Source of the DNA: JAHECQ01 sp963775125
GTDB lineage: Bacteria; Actinomycetota; Acidimicrobiia; Acidimicrobiales; SZUA-35
Assembly (NCBI GenBank): GCA_963775125.1
Contig: CAVZHQ010000002.1
Span: 744,001-808,000 of the forward strand
Direction of reading: 5' to 3'
DNA length: 64,000 nucleotides
In this document: positions 8,965 to 23,446 of the stretch, piece after piece
Position numbering within the stretch: position 1 is the first letter of the stretch
Layout: each line of letters starts with the position of its first letter
Program-made: the position numbers and the translations under genes
The notes under the pieces: model-generated
Seen by the model: the letters and a program-made list of their open reading frames with translations, nothing else
Told to the model about the DNA's origin: nothing
Databases searched by the model: none

Positions 8965-10242
8965 GGCAGACCAGTGCAGGAATTGCTCCCGTCCGGGCCC
9001 GGTCGAGACCAACGAGACCGGCACCCCGACCTGCTCCTCGAGACGGCGCAGATAGGTCGCCGCTTCAACAGGTAGGTCTGCCGGCTCGGTGGCCGCCGTC
9101 AGGTCGGTTTTCCACCCCGGGAACTCTTCGTAGATGGGTTTCGCGCGATGGAGCTCGGACTGGTGATACGGCAGGTGTTCGACCCGCCGACCATCGATCT
9201 CGTAGGCGACGCACAGCTTCACGGTGTCGAAGGTGTCGAGCACATCGAGCTTGGTGATTGCCAGCTCGGTCAACGAGTTGAGCCGAACCGCGTGCCGCAG
9301 CATGACCGCGTCGAACCAGCCCGGGCGGCGGCGACGCCCCGTGTTGGTGCCGAACTCCCGACCGATGTCGACCATCCGCTCGCCGTCAGCGTCGAACAGC
9401 TCGGTGGGGAACGGTCCGGCGCCGACTCGAGTGACGTAGGCCTTGGCGATGCCCAGCACCGAATCGATGTGTTTCGGCCCGATACCCGCACCTGCGCACG
9501 CCCCACCCGCGATGGGGTTCGACGAAGTGACGAAGGGATACGTGCCATGGTCCAGATCGAGGAACGTGGCCTGGGCTCCTTCGAACAGCACGTTCTGCCC
9601 GGCCTCCAGGGCTTCATGGATGAGGTTCACCGAATCGGCGATGTGGGGCCGCAGCGGCTCGAGGCACTCGGCAAGTACTCGATCGGCCAATTGATCCGGG
9701 TCGATGGGGAGACGGTTGAAGACCTTCGTGAGCACCTTGTTCGCGTGGCCCAAGGCAACGTCGATCTTGGCTCGGAAGATTTCCTCGTCCAGAAGGTCCT
9801 GGACGCGGATGCCCAACCGCATGCTCTTGTCGGCGTAGGCAGGACCGATCCCACGTTTGGTGGTCCCCAGTTTCGCCTTACCCAGATGCCGCTCGTGCAA
9901 GGCATCGAGCTGCTGGTGGTACGGCATGATCAGGTGCGCGTTACCCGACACCTTGATTCGGCTGGTGTCGATGCCGCGACTCTCGAGCATGGCCATCTCG
10001 GAGAGCAGTACGAACGGATCGACCACGACGCCGTTGCCGATGACCGGGACGATGTGGTCGTACAACACCCCGCTCGGCACCAGCTGGAGCGCAAAGCGCT
10101 CGCCGTTGACGACCAGGGTGTGGCCGGCGTTATGGCCTCCCTGGTAGCGAACGACCATGGCCATTTCCTTGGCAAGGAGGTCGGTGAACTTTCCCTTGCC
10201 TTCGTCGCCCCACTGAGTTCCGACCACAATCGTTGCTGGCAC
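8944..10242 (-). CDS. purA: Adenylosuccinate synthetase
   Basis: PurA joins IMP and aspartate using GTP, the first committed step to AMP. The start is GTG at 10242, giving the canonical N-terminus with GTQWGDEGKGK at residues 8-18 (catalytic Asp13) and GGHNAGHTL soon after. The frame stays open about 50 codons upstream, but that part is non-homologous. GTKRGIGPAY (IMP/hadacidin region) and the GRRRRPGWFD signature are intact. The 432-residue length is normal. Its 3' end overlaps the convergent zinc-finger gene by 21 bases. It diverges from the PhyH dioxygenase with about 60 bases between starts. Confidence 0.96.
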   Translation of the reverse strand: MPATIVVGTQWGDEGKGKFTDLLAKEMAMVVRYQGGHNAGHTLVVNGERFALQLVPSGVLYDHIVPVIGNGVVVDPFVLLSEMAMLESRGIDTSRIKVSGNAHLIMPYHQQLDALHERHLGKAKLGTTKRGIGPAYADKSMRLGIRVQDLLDEEIFRAKIDVALGHANKVLTKVFNRLPIDPDQLADRVLAECLEPLRPHIADSVNLIHEALEAGQNVLFEGAQATFLDLDHGTYPFVTSSNPIAGGACAGAGIGPKHIDSVLGIAKAYVTRVGAGPFPTELFDADGERMVDIGREFGTNTGRRRRPGWFDAVMLRHAVRLNSLTELAITKLDVLDTFDTVKLCVAYEIDGRRVEHLPYHQSELHRAKPIYEEFPGWKTDLTAATEPADLPVEAATYLRRLEEQVGVPVSLVSTGPGREQFLHWSASGPDAA

Positions 10243-10303
10243 GTCGGACGAGCCTAGCGGTCGGCAATGGCGCATCCTTTCGGTCAACGACTTGAATGGG
10301 GCG

Positions 10304-11134
10304 ATGCCACCAACGGTCGAGCAACACCTGAAGACCATCGACGAGCAGGGCTTCACCATCGTGCAGATCGAACCCGAGCTCAATCGACGCCTCGCCGACA
10401 CGGTGAAGCGGCTGGAGGACGAGCTCGATGTTCAGCCCAAGATGAACCGGGCCGAGGGTTACAACACCAAGCGCATGTACAACTTGTTGGCGAAGGACCG
10501 GGCGTTCTGGGAGATGCCGGTTCACCATCGAGTTCTGCCGCTGGTCAACGGAGTGCTCGACAAATGGGCGTTGCTTTCGGGAACCACCGCCATGAACATC
10601 GGTCCTGGCGAGGACCTGCAGGGCATGCACACCGATGAAGGGAACATCACGCTGCCCCGCCCTCACGCCGCAATGATGGTCGTCACCATCTGGGCCTTGT
10701 CGGACTTCACCGCCGAGAACGGGGCAACGCGTTTGGTTCCCGGCAGCCACCGCGCCGACCGGGAACCCCGGCCCGATGAGGTCGAGGATGCCATTGCGGC
10801 CGAGATGCCGGCCGGTTCGGTCCTTGTCATGCATGGTGGCACCTGGCATTGCGGGGGACCGAACACGACCGCTGACCAGTGGCGTATGGGCGCAAACATC
10901 CAGTACTGCGTCGGATGGATGCGGACCCAGCAGAACCACTACGTCGGGATCCCGCCCGAGCAGGTCGCCGAGATGCCCAAGCGGCTCCAGCAACTCCTCG
11001 GCTACGGCCTGTACCGGGGGGCGATGGGTCACGTCGAAGGGCTCAGCCCCGGCGCAGTGATCGGAGCCGAGGCGACGACCCAACGCGCCTATCAATATGC
11101 AGAATCCCGATCGATCCAGGGCACCAGCCTGTGA
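10304..11134 (+). CDS. Phytanoyl-CoA dioxygenase (PhyH) family protein
   Basis: A 276-residue Fe(II)/2-oxoglutarate oxygenase. The metal-binding facial triad is visible as HTD at residues 109-111 and a distal histidine near 182 in MHGGTWHCGG. GATRLVPGSH precedes the distal site as in other PhyH proteins. The ATG at 10304 is taken over an in-frame TTG four codons earlier. It runs directly into a tandem CoA-transferase and a molybdopterin oxidoreductase subunit, so a role in degrading or modifying an acyl-CoA or acid is plausible. The substrate is unknown. Confidence 0.8.
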   Translation: MPPTVEQHLKTIDEQGFTIVQIEPELNRRLADTVKRLEDELDVQPKMNRAEGYNTKRMYNLLAKDRAFWEMPVHHRVLPLVNGVLDKWALLSGTTAMNIGPGEDLQGMHTDEGNITLPRPHAAMMVVTIWALSDFTAENGATRLVPGSHRADREPRPDEVEDAIAAEMPAGSVLVMHGGTWHCGGPNTTADQWRMGANIQYCVGWMRTQQNHYVGIPPEQVAEMPKRLQQLLGYGLYRGAMGHVEGLSPGAVIGAEATTQRAYQYAESRSIQGTSL

Positions 11135-11136
11135 CC

Positions 11137-13537
11137 ATGCTCAGCCACTACCGGATCCTCGACCTGACCGATGACCGCGGACACATGGCGGGCTTCATGC
11201 TGGCGCAGCTCGGCGCCGACGTCATCCTGGCCGAGCCCCCTGGCGGGCATCGGCACCGTCACCGCGGCCCATTCCTCGGTGAGCCCGATCCCGACCGGTC
11301 GATCGACTTCTGGTCGTTCAATCGGGGCAAACGCTCGGTGGTGATCGACGACGTCGATGTTCTGTACCAGTTGGCAACGAGCGTCGACGCGGTGATCAGC
11401 TGTGGCGTCTTCGACATCGATCTCGATCGCGTTCGCCGAGAAAGCCCCCACCTGGTCACAGCGTCCATCTCGGCCTTTGGCCTCACCGGTCCGAAATCGA
11501 CGTGGGCGGCAACCGATCTCACCATCGCTGCGGCGAGCGGCACCATGTCACTCACCGGCGATCGCGATCGGCCACCGGTCCGAATCGGGGAGCCCCAGAC
11601 GTGGCTGAACGCGGGCGCCGATGCGGCGGGAGCGGTGCTGTTGGCGCTGCACGAGCGGCAACGATCGGGGCACGGACAGCACGTCGACGTGTCGGCACAA
11701 CAGTCCTTCGTCGACTGCACGCAATTCCAGATGATGGCGGCCCTGGTCGGCGCACCGATCCCCGAGCGTCTGCCGGGCGCAGTCAAGCTCGGCGAGTTCG
11801 TGATCCCCTGGGTGTACGAATGCGCCGACGGCTACGTAACCGTCACCTTCCTGTTCGGCCCGATGATGGGCCCCTTCTCCGGACGCCTCATCAAATGGAT
11901 GCACGCCGAAGGTCTGTGCGATCACGCCGACCTACAGCAAGGACTGGGTCGATTTCGGCCTTGCCGTCTTCGAGGGCCGCGAGACCATCGAAAGCTTCGA
12001 CTGGGCCATCAAGCAGTTGGCGGCGTTCATCCGAACCAAGACCAAGGCGCAACTGCTGGAGCGGGCGCTGGCCGACAACTTGCTGATCGCACCCATCACC
12101 ACCACCGCCGATGTGCTGGCCTTGCCCCAGCTGGCAGATCGGCAGTACTGGCAGACCATCGATGTCGGCGACCCGTCGGGTGAACGCCCGAGGTTCACCG
12201 GACCGTTCGCCAAGACATCAGGTCCCGCACTCGACGCCTCCCGACCGGCGCCATCTCTCGGGCAGGACACGGTCGTGGTCGCCGAGCAGGTTCGGCACCG
12301 ACGTTCCGATGCGGCGATCGAGCCCCAGGTTGACGCGACGGCCCGACCCCTGGACGGCGTCAAGATCCTCGACTTCATGTGGGCGTTGGCCGGGCCGGGA
12401 GCGACCCGCACGCTCGCCGACTACGGAGCCACCGTCGTCAAGATCGAGAGCGAGGGGAAGGCCGACGTCCTTCGCGGCGTGAACCCGTTCATCGGTGAGC
12501 AGGGTGGCCAGGAGAACGCGCTCCAGTTCCACTCGTTGAACGCCAACAAGCTCGGACTCACGCTCGACCTCTCGCTTCCCGAGGCGCGCGATGTGGTCTT
12601 CGACCTCGTTCGCTGGTGCGACGTGCTCACCGAATCGTTCTCGCCGAAGGCGATGACCAAGTGGGGGTTCGGATACGAGGACCTCAAGAAGATCAACCCG
12701 AACCTCGTCATGTTCTCGAGCTGTCTGATGGGACAGACCGGCCCCATGCGAATGTACGCAGGATTCGGGACCATGGCCGCGGCGATCGCCGGTTTCTATC
12801 CGATCACCGGCTGGCCCGACCGGATTCCTGCGGGGCCGTTCACGGCCTACACCGACTACATCTCGCCCCGGGCATCGGTGGCGGTGATCCTCGCCGCCCT
12901 GGAACACCGTAGGCTCACCGGCGAGGGACAACACATCGATCTCTCCCAGCTCGAGGCTGCGTTGCAGTACCTCGGCCCGGCGCTCCTCGACCAAGAGGTC
13001 AACGGGGTCACTGCCGGTCGTAACGGTAATGCCGATCACCACTTGTTCCCGCACGGTGTGTTCCCCGCAGCGGGCGACGATCGCTGGGTGGCATTGGCCT
13101 GCGAGACCGACGAACAGTGGAACGCTCTCGCCCGGGTTCTGGGGGCCGATGCCCTGGTCGACCTCGACGTCGCCGCTCGCCGGGTCCGCGCCACGGAGAT
13201 CGACGAGTTGATCGAGGGGTGGACCCGAAGTCTCGAACCGTCGGAGGCACAGGACCGGCTGCAAGCCGTCGGCGTTGCGGCCCACATGGTCAACAACGCG
13301 GCCGATCTCATCGCCGATCCACAGATCCTCCACCGTCAACACTTCCTCGCCGTTCCCCACATCGTGCACGGCTCCACCTGGGTCGAGGCCGCCAGCTACA
13401 CCTTGTCGCGCACCCCGGCACGGGTCGACTGGGGTGGTCCCATGTTCGGCCAGCACAACATGGAAGTCCTCGAAGGTCTCCTCGGGTACGACGGCGACCG
13501 CATCGCCGACCTGGTCATCGCAGGTGCGATCGCGTGA
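11137..13537 (+). CDS. Tandem-domain CaiB/BaiF (class III) CoA-transferase with single-base frameshift
   Basis: Two class III CoA-transferase domains in one polypeptide of about 800 residues. The first domain (MLSHYRILDLTDD onward) runs in one frame to base 11930. The second frame picks up with YSKDWVDFGLAVFEG, and the second domain begins near GVKILDFMWALAGPGATRTL. Removing one C at 11931-11932 joins them without loss. Such double-domain proteins are known in actinobacteria and transfer CoA between carboxylic acids. The ATG lies three bases after the PhyH stop, and the downstream oxidoreductase starts inside this gene's stop (GTGA), so the three genes form a tight operon. The shift looks like a sequencing indel because both halves are otherwise conserved. 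Confidence 0.8.
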
Positions 13538-15780
13538 GCAGCCGCCGAGAAGATCCCGATTTCCTCACGGGGCAGGCGCTCTTTCTCCGCGATCTCGTGC
13601 ATGACGACTGTCTTCACGTTGCGTTCGTTCGAAGCATTCTCCCGCACGCAACCCTTGTCGACGTGCGGGTCGATGCCGCGTTGGCCTCCCCCGGTGTCGT
13701 TGCGGTGCTGACCGCAGCAGAGCTGGCCTTGGTGCCGTTCCGTTTCTACGACGCCATTCCCGAGCCCTTCGCCCGGCCGCCCTTGGCCGTCGATCGGGTC
13801 CGGGCCGTCGGCGAACTCATCGCAGTCGTCGTCGCGGACTCGCCGTCACATGCTCTCGATGCCGCCGAGGCGGTCGAGGTCGATCTCGACCCGCTCCCAG
13901 CCGTGCTCACCGCCGACGAAGCCCTCGACGCGTCGCCATTGTTTCCTGACACCGATTCCAATGTGGCCATGAGCTACCAGCGAGCCCGGAACGAGCACCT
14001 GTTCGACCTGGCCGCTCATGTCGAGACCGGACGCTTTCCCAATCAACGCCTCTGCTCGGCCCCGATGGAACCGACAGCGGTCATCGTCCGGCCAACGTCC
14101 GAGGGCGGCATCGACGTCTGGGCGACGGGTCAGGGGACCCACGTCATCAAGCACGATCTCGTCAGATCCCTCGGAATCACCGATGCGCTGGTCCGAGTTC
14201 GCAGCGTCGCCGTCGGCGGCGGTTTCGGCGGCCGTCACTCTGCCCCCATCGAACTCCTGGTCGTCGCAGCCGCCGCTCGGCATCTCGGCCGGTCGCTGCG
14301 GTGGGACGAGAGCCGGAGTGAGAACCTCCTGTCGATGGTGCACGGGCGAGCCCAGGACCACCGGGTCGAAATGGGCTTCGACGACGAAGGGCTCATCGTC
14401 GGTCTTCGGGTGCACAACCAGGCCGACTGCGGCGCCTATCCGCACCTCGGACCGCTCATGCCGTTCATGTCCCGCAAGCTTGCGCCCGGTCCCTACCGGA
14501 TTCCCTCGGTCGACTACACCTGGGCCGGCATCGTCACCAACACCAATCCTGTCGGCCCGTACCGTGGGGCGGGCCAGCCGGAAGTGACCAACGGCCTCGA
14601 GCGGAGCATCGAGAATGCGGCGCGTGCCATCGGCGTCGACCCCGTCGAACTGCGTCGACGCAACCTGCTCAGACCGGACGAGCTTGCCTCCCCCACGGCC
14701 ACCGGCCTGACGTATGACTCCGGCGACTTCATCGCTGCGCTCGACCGGGCCGTCGACCTCGTCGGGTACGAAGAGGTCCGAGCCGAACAGCGACGTCGAC
14801 GGGCGGGCGGACTTCGGCTGCAGCTCGGGGTCGGCTTCGCCTGCTACGTGTCGGCCGTCGATGTGTCGCCCGAGTTCGCCGAAGTTGCCATCGACCGCAA
14901 CGGGCACGTCTCGGTGCGTTGCGGCACGTTCAGCCACGGGCAATCACACGCGTCGACCATCGGCAATCTGGTTGCGGCCGAATTCGGCCTGGACCCGTCA
15001 CGGATCTCCTACATCGACAACGACACCGCCGCCATCCCGCGAGGGGCCGGAACGGGAGGGTCCCGCAGCGCGCAGATGGCCGGAGGCGGTGCGGTCACCG
15101 CAGCCCGAATCGTGATCGAACGAGCGAAGCAACTCGCCGCGGAGCTTCTCGAGGCGGACCCTGGTGACGTGCTGGTCATGGCGGGGGACTCCGAACCAGG
15201 TGGCTCCGCCGGACTGGGTGTGGCCGGGGTCCCGTCGTCGGTCATCGGCTGGGGTGCCTTGGCTGCAGCCGCGGCCGAGCGCGGCGAGGCCTTGACCGAG
15301 GCGGTCGACTTCAACAGTCCCGCCACCTACCCCTCGGGCACCCATGCCTCGGTGGTCGAAGTCGACACCGAGACCGGCCACGTCCGGCTCGTCGCCCACG
15401 TCGCTGTCGACGACTGTGGCACGGTGCTCAACCCACCCATCGTCGAAGGCCAACAGCACGGCGGCTCGGCGGCGGGGATCGGTCAGGCCCTGTTCGAGGA
15501 GTTCGTCTACGACACGAGCGGAACCCCCCGGACCGTCACGTTCGCCGACTACCTCCTGCCGTCAGCGGCCGAGTTGCCGTCGTTCGTGACGTACGCAGTG
15601 AACCGGCCGACCCCGGCCTCGATCACCGGAGCGAAAGGCATCGGGGAGAACGGTGCCATTGCCGCTCCGACGGCCGTGCAGAACGCAGTGGTCGATGCGC
15701 TCGCCCCATTCGGCGTCGAGCACATCGACCTTCCCGTCACCCCCGAGCGAGTGTGGCGAGCGCTGCATGCAGGAGACTGA
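13534..15780 (+). CDS. Xanthine dehydrogenase/aldehyde oxidase family molybdopterin-binding large subunit
   Basis: A 748-residue protein of the CoxL/XdhB-C type, carrying the molybdenum cofactor and substrate site of a hydroxylase. GVVAVLTAAEL lies in the small N-terminal a/b hammerhead domain. Cofactor motifs include GGGFGGRHS and GPYRGAGQPE, which replaces the AYRxxGR-type loop, and the catalytic glutamate is in GIGENGAIAAP near the C-terminus. The loop is not the CSFR type of true CO dehydrogenase, so CO oxidation is unlikely. The GTG start overlaps the stop of the CoA-transferase. No FAD or 2Fe-2S subunit gene lies next to it, although such enzymes normally need both. Confidence 0.85.
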   Translation: MSSRREDPDFLTGQALFLRDLVHDDCLHVAFVRSILPHATLVDVRVDAALASPGVVAVLTAAELALVPFRFYDAIPEPFARPPLAVDRVRAVGELIAVVVADSPSHALDAAEAVEVDLDPLPAVLTADEALDASPLFPDTDSNVAMSYQRARNEHLFDLAAHVETGRFPNQRLCSAPMEPTAVIVRPTSEGGIDVWATGQGTHVIKHDLVRSLGITDALVRVRSVAVGGGFGGRHSAPIELLVVAAAARHLGRSLRWDESRSENLLSMVHGRAQDHRVEMGFDDEGLIVGLRVHNQADCGAYPHLGPLMPFMSRKLAPGPYRIPSVDYTWAGIVTNTNPVGPYRGAGQPEVTNGLERSIENAARAIGVDPVELRRRNLLRPDELASPTATGLTYDSGDFIAALDRAVDLVGYEEVRAEQRRRRAGGLRLQLGVGFACYVSAVDVSPEFAEVAIDRNGHVSVRCGTFSHGQSHASTIGNLVAAEFGLDPSRISYIDNDTAAIPRGAGTGGSRSAQMAGGGAVTAARIVIERAKQLAAELLEADPGDVLVMAGDSEPGGSAGLGVAGVPSSVIGWGALAAAAAERGEALTEAVDFNSPATYPSGTHASVVEVDTETGHVRLVAHVAVDDCGTVLNPPIVEGQQHGGSAAGIGQALFEEFVYDTSGTPRTVTFADYLLPSAAELPSFVTYAVNRPTPASITGAKGIGENGAIAAPTAVQNAVVDALAPFGVEHIDLPVTPERVWRALHAGD

Positions 15781-15783
15781 AGC

Positions 15784-18297
<2,514 letters not shown>

Positions 18298-18369
18298 AGC
18301 CGCCTCTTCCTGTGCTTTCTGTGATTTGGTCTGTTCGAGGGTGTGTCGGGGGAGTTCGGCGTGGCAGCG

Positions 18370-18768
18370 TCAGCGGGGCCGGCGGGTCTTGCGGTAGAGC
18401 GTCACGGCCTGGCTGAGCGGGACGAGATCACGTCGGTACGAGCGGTGGGTCTCTTCGATCGCTTGATCAGCTGCCAAGCGGAGGGCAGCCAGTTGGCGCT
18501 GAGACTCGGCGAGTTTCACCTCGAGTTCGAGCACCCGCTTCACTCCGGCCAGGTTGAGACCTTCGTCGGTGAGTTCTTGGATGCGGCGTAGTGCCGCGAT
18601 GTCCGCTTCGCTGTATCGGCGGCTCCCGCCGCCGGTTCGGTTGGGGGCCAGCAGGCCGCGTCGCTCATACTGACGCAGGGTCTGCGGGTGGACACCTGCC
18701 AGCTCGGCTGCGACCGAGATGACGTAGACCGCAGCCGTTGACTGTGTGGGAAAGTCTCGGGAGGTCAT
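18370..18768 (-). CDS. hspR: MerR-family heat-shock repressor HspR
   Basis: A 132-residue MerR-type regulator. The winged helix YVISVAAELAGVHPQTLRQYERRGLL, followed by GGSRRYSEADIAALRRIQEL, is diagnostic, and a dimerisation coiled coil fills the rest. In actinobacteria HspR binds HAIR inverted repeats and needs DnaK as co-repressor, turning down the operon when free DnaK is plentiful. It lies directly after dnaJ (43 bases), as in Streptomyces. A HAIR-like repeat sits upstream of dnaK. Confidence 0.93.
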   Translation of the reverse strand: MTSRDFPTQSTAAVYVISVAAELAGVHPQTLRQYERRGLLAPNRTGGGSRRYSEADIAALRRIQELTDEGLNLAGVKRVLELEVKLAESQRQLAALRLAADQAIEETHRSYRRDLVPLSQAVTLYRKTRRPR

Positions 18769-18811
18769 CGGGCGCTCGCTTGTTCAGTTTTCGGAGTGAG
18801 GTCTCGTGGGC

Positions 18812-19955
18812 TTAGGACTTGTCGACCGTTTGGAGATGACGTCGAGGATCGTCGGTGAAGACTGAGCCGAGGGCCTCCACGGCTTTGCGTTGCTCGTCAG
18901 TCAGCGAGGACGGAACAACCACCTCGACCTTGACGAGGAGATCGCCGGTGGTCTTGGCGCCCGCCACTCCCCGACCCGAGACCCGGAAGGTCCTCCCCGC
19001 CGCGGTTCCCGGTGGGATCTTCAGCTTGACGGAGCCACCATCGACGGTGGGCACCGTCACGGTGGCGCCCAGAGCTGCTTCGGCGAAACGTGATGGGGAC
19101 GCCAATCGTGAGGTTGTTCCCGCTTCGCCCGAAGAGCGGATGGGTGGCGACCTGGACGATGACGAACAGATCGCCATTGGGGCCGCCGTGTCGACCGGGA
19201 CCGCCGCGACCCTTCAGGCGAATGCGCTGGCCGTCCTTGACGCCGGCCGGCACACGGACCTTCACTTGTCGGGGGCGACGTTCGATCCCGTTACCCCGAC
19301 ACGTCGGACAAGGATCGGTGACGATACGCCCACGCCCGCCGCAGGCACTGCACGGCTGGCTGAAGGAGAACAAGCCTTGGTTGTCGTCGAGGACCCCACG
19401 CCCGCCGCACGTGGCGCAGACCGACGGGGCAGAACCTGGTCGACTGCCGGCACCGTGACACGTACTGCACGGTGCATCGGAGGTGAGGTGCACGGAGGTG
19501 GTGACTCCGGCGATCGCGTCGTCAAAGCTGAGATGCAGCGTGGCCTCGAGGTCGTCACCACGCTGAGGGCCGGTGCCCCGACGTGGGGCGCCTCCCCGGC
19601 CGAACAGCCCACCGAGCAGATCACCGAGATCGCCGCCGTCGACGGTGAAGCCACGGCCGCCACCCGGCGCACCACTGAACCCACCTCCGAATCCCCCGCC
19701 CATACCGCCGCCGAGACGACCGAGGCGTCGAACCTCGTCGTACTCCTTGCGCTTGTCGGCATCGCCGATCACTTCGTAGGCGGCCGAGATCTCCTTGAAA
19801 CGGGTTTCGGCCGACGGGTTGTCGGGACTGGCGTCGGGGTGGAACTGCCGAGCCAACTTTCGATACGCCTTGGTTACGTCCTTCTCGGACGCATCCTGGG
19901 CAACGCCGAGAACGGCGTAGAAGTCCTTTTCGATCCAATCGTGTTGGGCCGTCAT
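18812..19955 (-). CDS. dnaJ: Chaperone DnaJ (single-base frameshift)
   Basis: The Hsp70 co-chaperone. The J domain has the HPD motif (RQFHPDAS), followed by a Gly/Phe-rich linker and four zinc-binding repeats (CSTCHGAG, CATCGGRG, CSACGGRG, CPTCRGNG). The frame then runs into unrelated sequence after TIGVPITF and resumes in another frame as AEAALGATVTVP. Removing one base from the AAA at 19086-19088 (TTT on the coding strand) restores a normal protein of about 380 residues. Since dnaJ is otherwise perfect and sits in an intact operon, a homopolymer sequencing error is the best explanation. It lies between grpE and hspR. Confidence 0.9.
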
Positions 19956-19970
19956 TTCACCCCCTCCTTC

Positions 19971-20554
19971 TCAACCCTTGACCTTGACCATGGCCGCCCG
20001 GACGGTGCGGCCCTTCCATTGATAACCAACCCGAAGAACCTCGGAGACCACCGGGCCGGGCGGCCCATCCGCCGACTCGTCGGCCGGTTCGTGCATCACG
20101 GCCTCGTGTTGCTCCGGATCGAACGGTTCGCCCGCCGGCACCAGACGACTGAGGCCCTGCTTGGAGAGCAGATCGACCAGCGCATTCTGCACCAGGGCGA
20201 CGTCAGCCGCTCCATTGGCGACGGCGCTGTCGCAGGCGTCGAGCACCGGCAACAGCTCCGACACCAAGCCTTCGTTTGCCCGCTCCCTGGCCTCGGACTC
20301 TCGCTTGGCCACAGCCTTGCGATAATTCTCGAACTCGGCTTGGAGGCGACGGAGGGCGTCGAGATAGTCGTCACGTTCGACGGTGACCTGCTCGAGCGAT
20401 TCGACCAGATCCTCGACGGTCAGTGGAGCGGCGTCGGCTGTCGAGTCCGGCTGCTGTGGGGTCGGCTCGTTGACACCCGGCCCTGGGGCCGGGGACGCAC
20501 TCGACTCGAGGTCGAGTTCGTCCGGTTCGGCGGCAACACCGTCGGGCCCGTCGC

Positions 20555-20558
<4 letters not shown>
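19971..20558 (-). CDS. grpE: Nucleotide exchange factor GrpE
   Basis: GrpE releases ADP from DnaK. The protein of 195 residues has an acidic, disordered N-terminus, a long coiled coil (LEQVTVERDDYLDALRRLQAEFENYRK is its core region, shown in part), and the C-terminal beta wing with EVLRVGYQWKGRTVRAAMVKV, the family signature. The GTG start overlaps the dnaK stop as GTGA, so translation is coupled. It lies 15 bases before dnaJ. Confidence 0.93.
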
Positions 20559-22384
<1,826 letters not shown>

Positions 22385-22518
22385 GCATTTCTCTCTTTCT
22401 CTGGCTTCGCCGTTCTCGGCTCTGAATTGGCTGGAACGTTCGCTTTGCGGGGGAATTGCTTGCCTGCTGGTGGGGTAGAACGCCGGCTTCGCCGACGTTG
22501 TTCCCGGTCGAGCAAATT

Positions 22519-22539
22519 GTTGAGTCGCTTTCTGTCAAC
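22519..22539 (-). promoter_or_regulatory. HAIR-like HspR operator upstream of dnaK
   Basis: On the minus strand the site reads GTTGACA, seven bases, then ACTCAAC. The HspR operator HAIR is CTTGAGT-N7-ACTCAAG. The right arm matches at six of seven positions and the left at four of seven, with the same 21-base geometry. A TTGACA (-35 like) overlaps the left arm, so repressor binding would block polymerase. No clear -10 box was found at the expected distance. Confidence 0.5.
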
Positions 22540-22671
22540 TTTTCTGCTGCTTCTTCTGTGAAGCGAGGTGAGTGTACCGCGACGCAGGGCGGACAGGTCA
22601 GCAGGTCTGCCCGCACGGCCGGGCCGTTCTGCCCTCTCGCCGGCCGCGCCAGACCAGTACCTTCTCTTGTC

Positions 22672-23390
22672 ATGGCCCGGCTCGCTCCCCGCACGATGAT
22701 CGTGGCCGTGCTGGTGGGTGGCGCGGTTGCTGCGCTGGCCGGGACACAACTCCTGGCCCAAGGACGCGCAGAATCGGTGGAGACACCGCGGTGTCGAATC
22801 CGACGGCCACGGCGACCTCGACGACGATGACCTCGACGATGGTGCCCCCAACGACAGGGCTCGCAACAACGGGGGCCCCGATCGTGGCGTCGACCCCATC
22901 GACGAGCTCTCCGCCCGTGACCACGCCCGAAACCACCGACGCTCCAACACCGAGCGACCGTGGACAGGACGCACTCGAACTCATCGACTACGACTGGCAG
23001 ACCAGACTCCCCGGGTGGTCCATCGTCTTCGCTCCGGGCCGTGAGCAGGTGCTCGGCTTGACCTATGTCGACGCCAAGACCATCGAGATCTACGTTCGCG
23101 ACAACCAGACCGCCGATTTGTTGGCCCACGTCATCGCCCACGAGATGGGCCACGCGGTCGACGTCACCTTGAACGACAGCGACGAGCGTCAGCGCTGGCA
23201 GGAAGCGCGCCGTATCGGTTCTGCACCGTGGTGGCCCGGTGAAGGCACCACCGATTTCTCGACCGGGGCCGGAGACTTCGCCGAAAGCTTTGCCGCGTGG
23301 CAGGTCGGGTCAGGGAACTTCAGAAGCAAGCTGGCCGGTGTCCCGAGCGCGGAGCAGCTCGGCCTGGTGGCCGAGCTGTCCGACAATTGA
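22672..23390 (+). CDS. Secreted HExxH metalloprotease-like protein (single-base frameshift)
   Basis: The N-terminus (MARLAPRTMIVAVLVGG, then AVAALAGTQLLAQG) is a signal peptide or membrane anchor in one frame. After VETP the reading continues one frame back as AVSNPTATATSTTMTSTM, a Thr/Ser-rich linker typical of exported actinobacterial proteins. The C-terminal domain has HVIAHEMGHAVD, an HExxH zinc-protease motif, and a GAGDFAESFAAW helix. One base is missing near 22782. No propeptide or third metal ligand can be assigned with certainty, and the protein is small for a protease, so it may instead be a peptidoglycan or cell-wall hydrolase of the M-type fold. Divergent from dnaK. Confidence 0.6.
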
Positions 23391-23446
23391 GTTGATCAAC
23401 TGAGTTGATCCGAGGCCGAGCTGATCCGAGGCCGACCGCGGGCCGA

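Noticed and set aside
11131..13537. Two separate CoA-transferase genes
   Set aside because: One surplus base at 11931-11932 joins the halves into a known tandem architecture, and no start signal precedes the second half.
13534..15780. Aerobic CO dehydrogenase large subunit
   Set aside because: The active-site loop is the RGAGQ type, not the CSFR form of true CO dehydrogenase, and coxM/coxS are absent.
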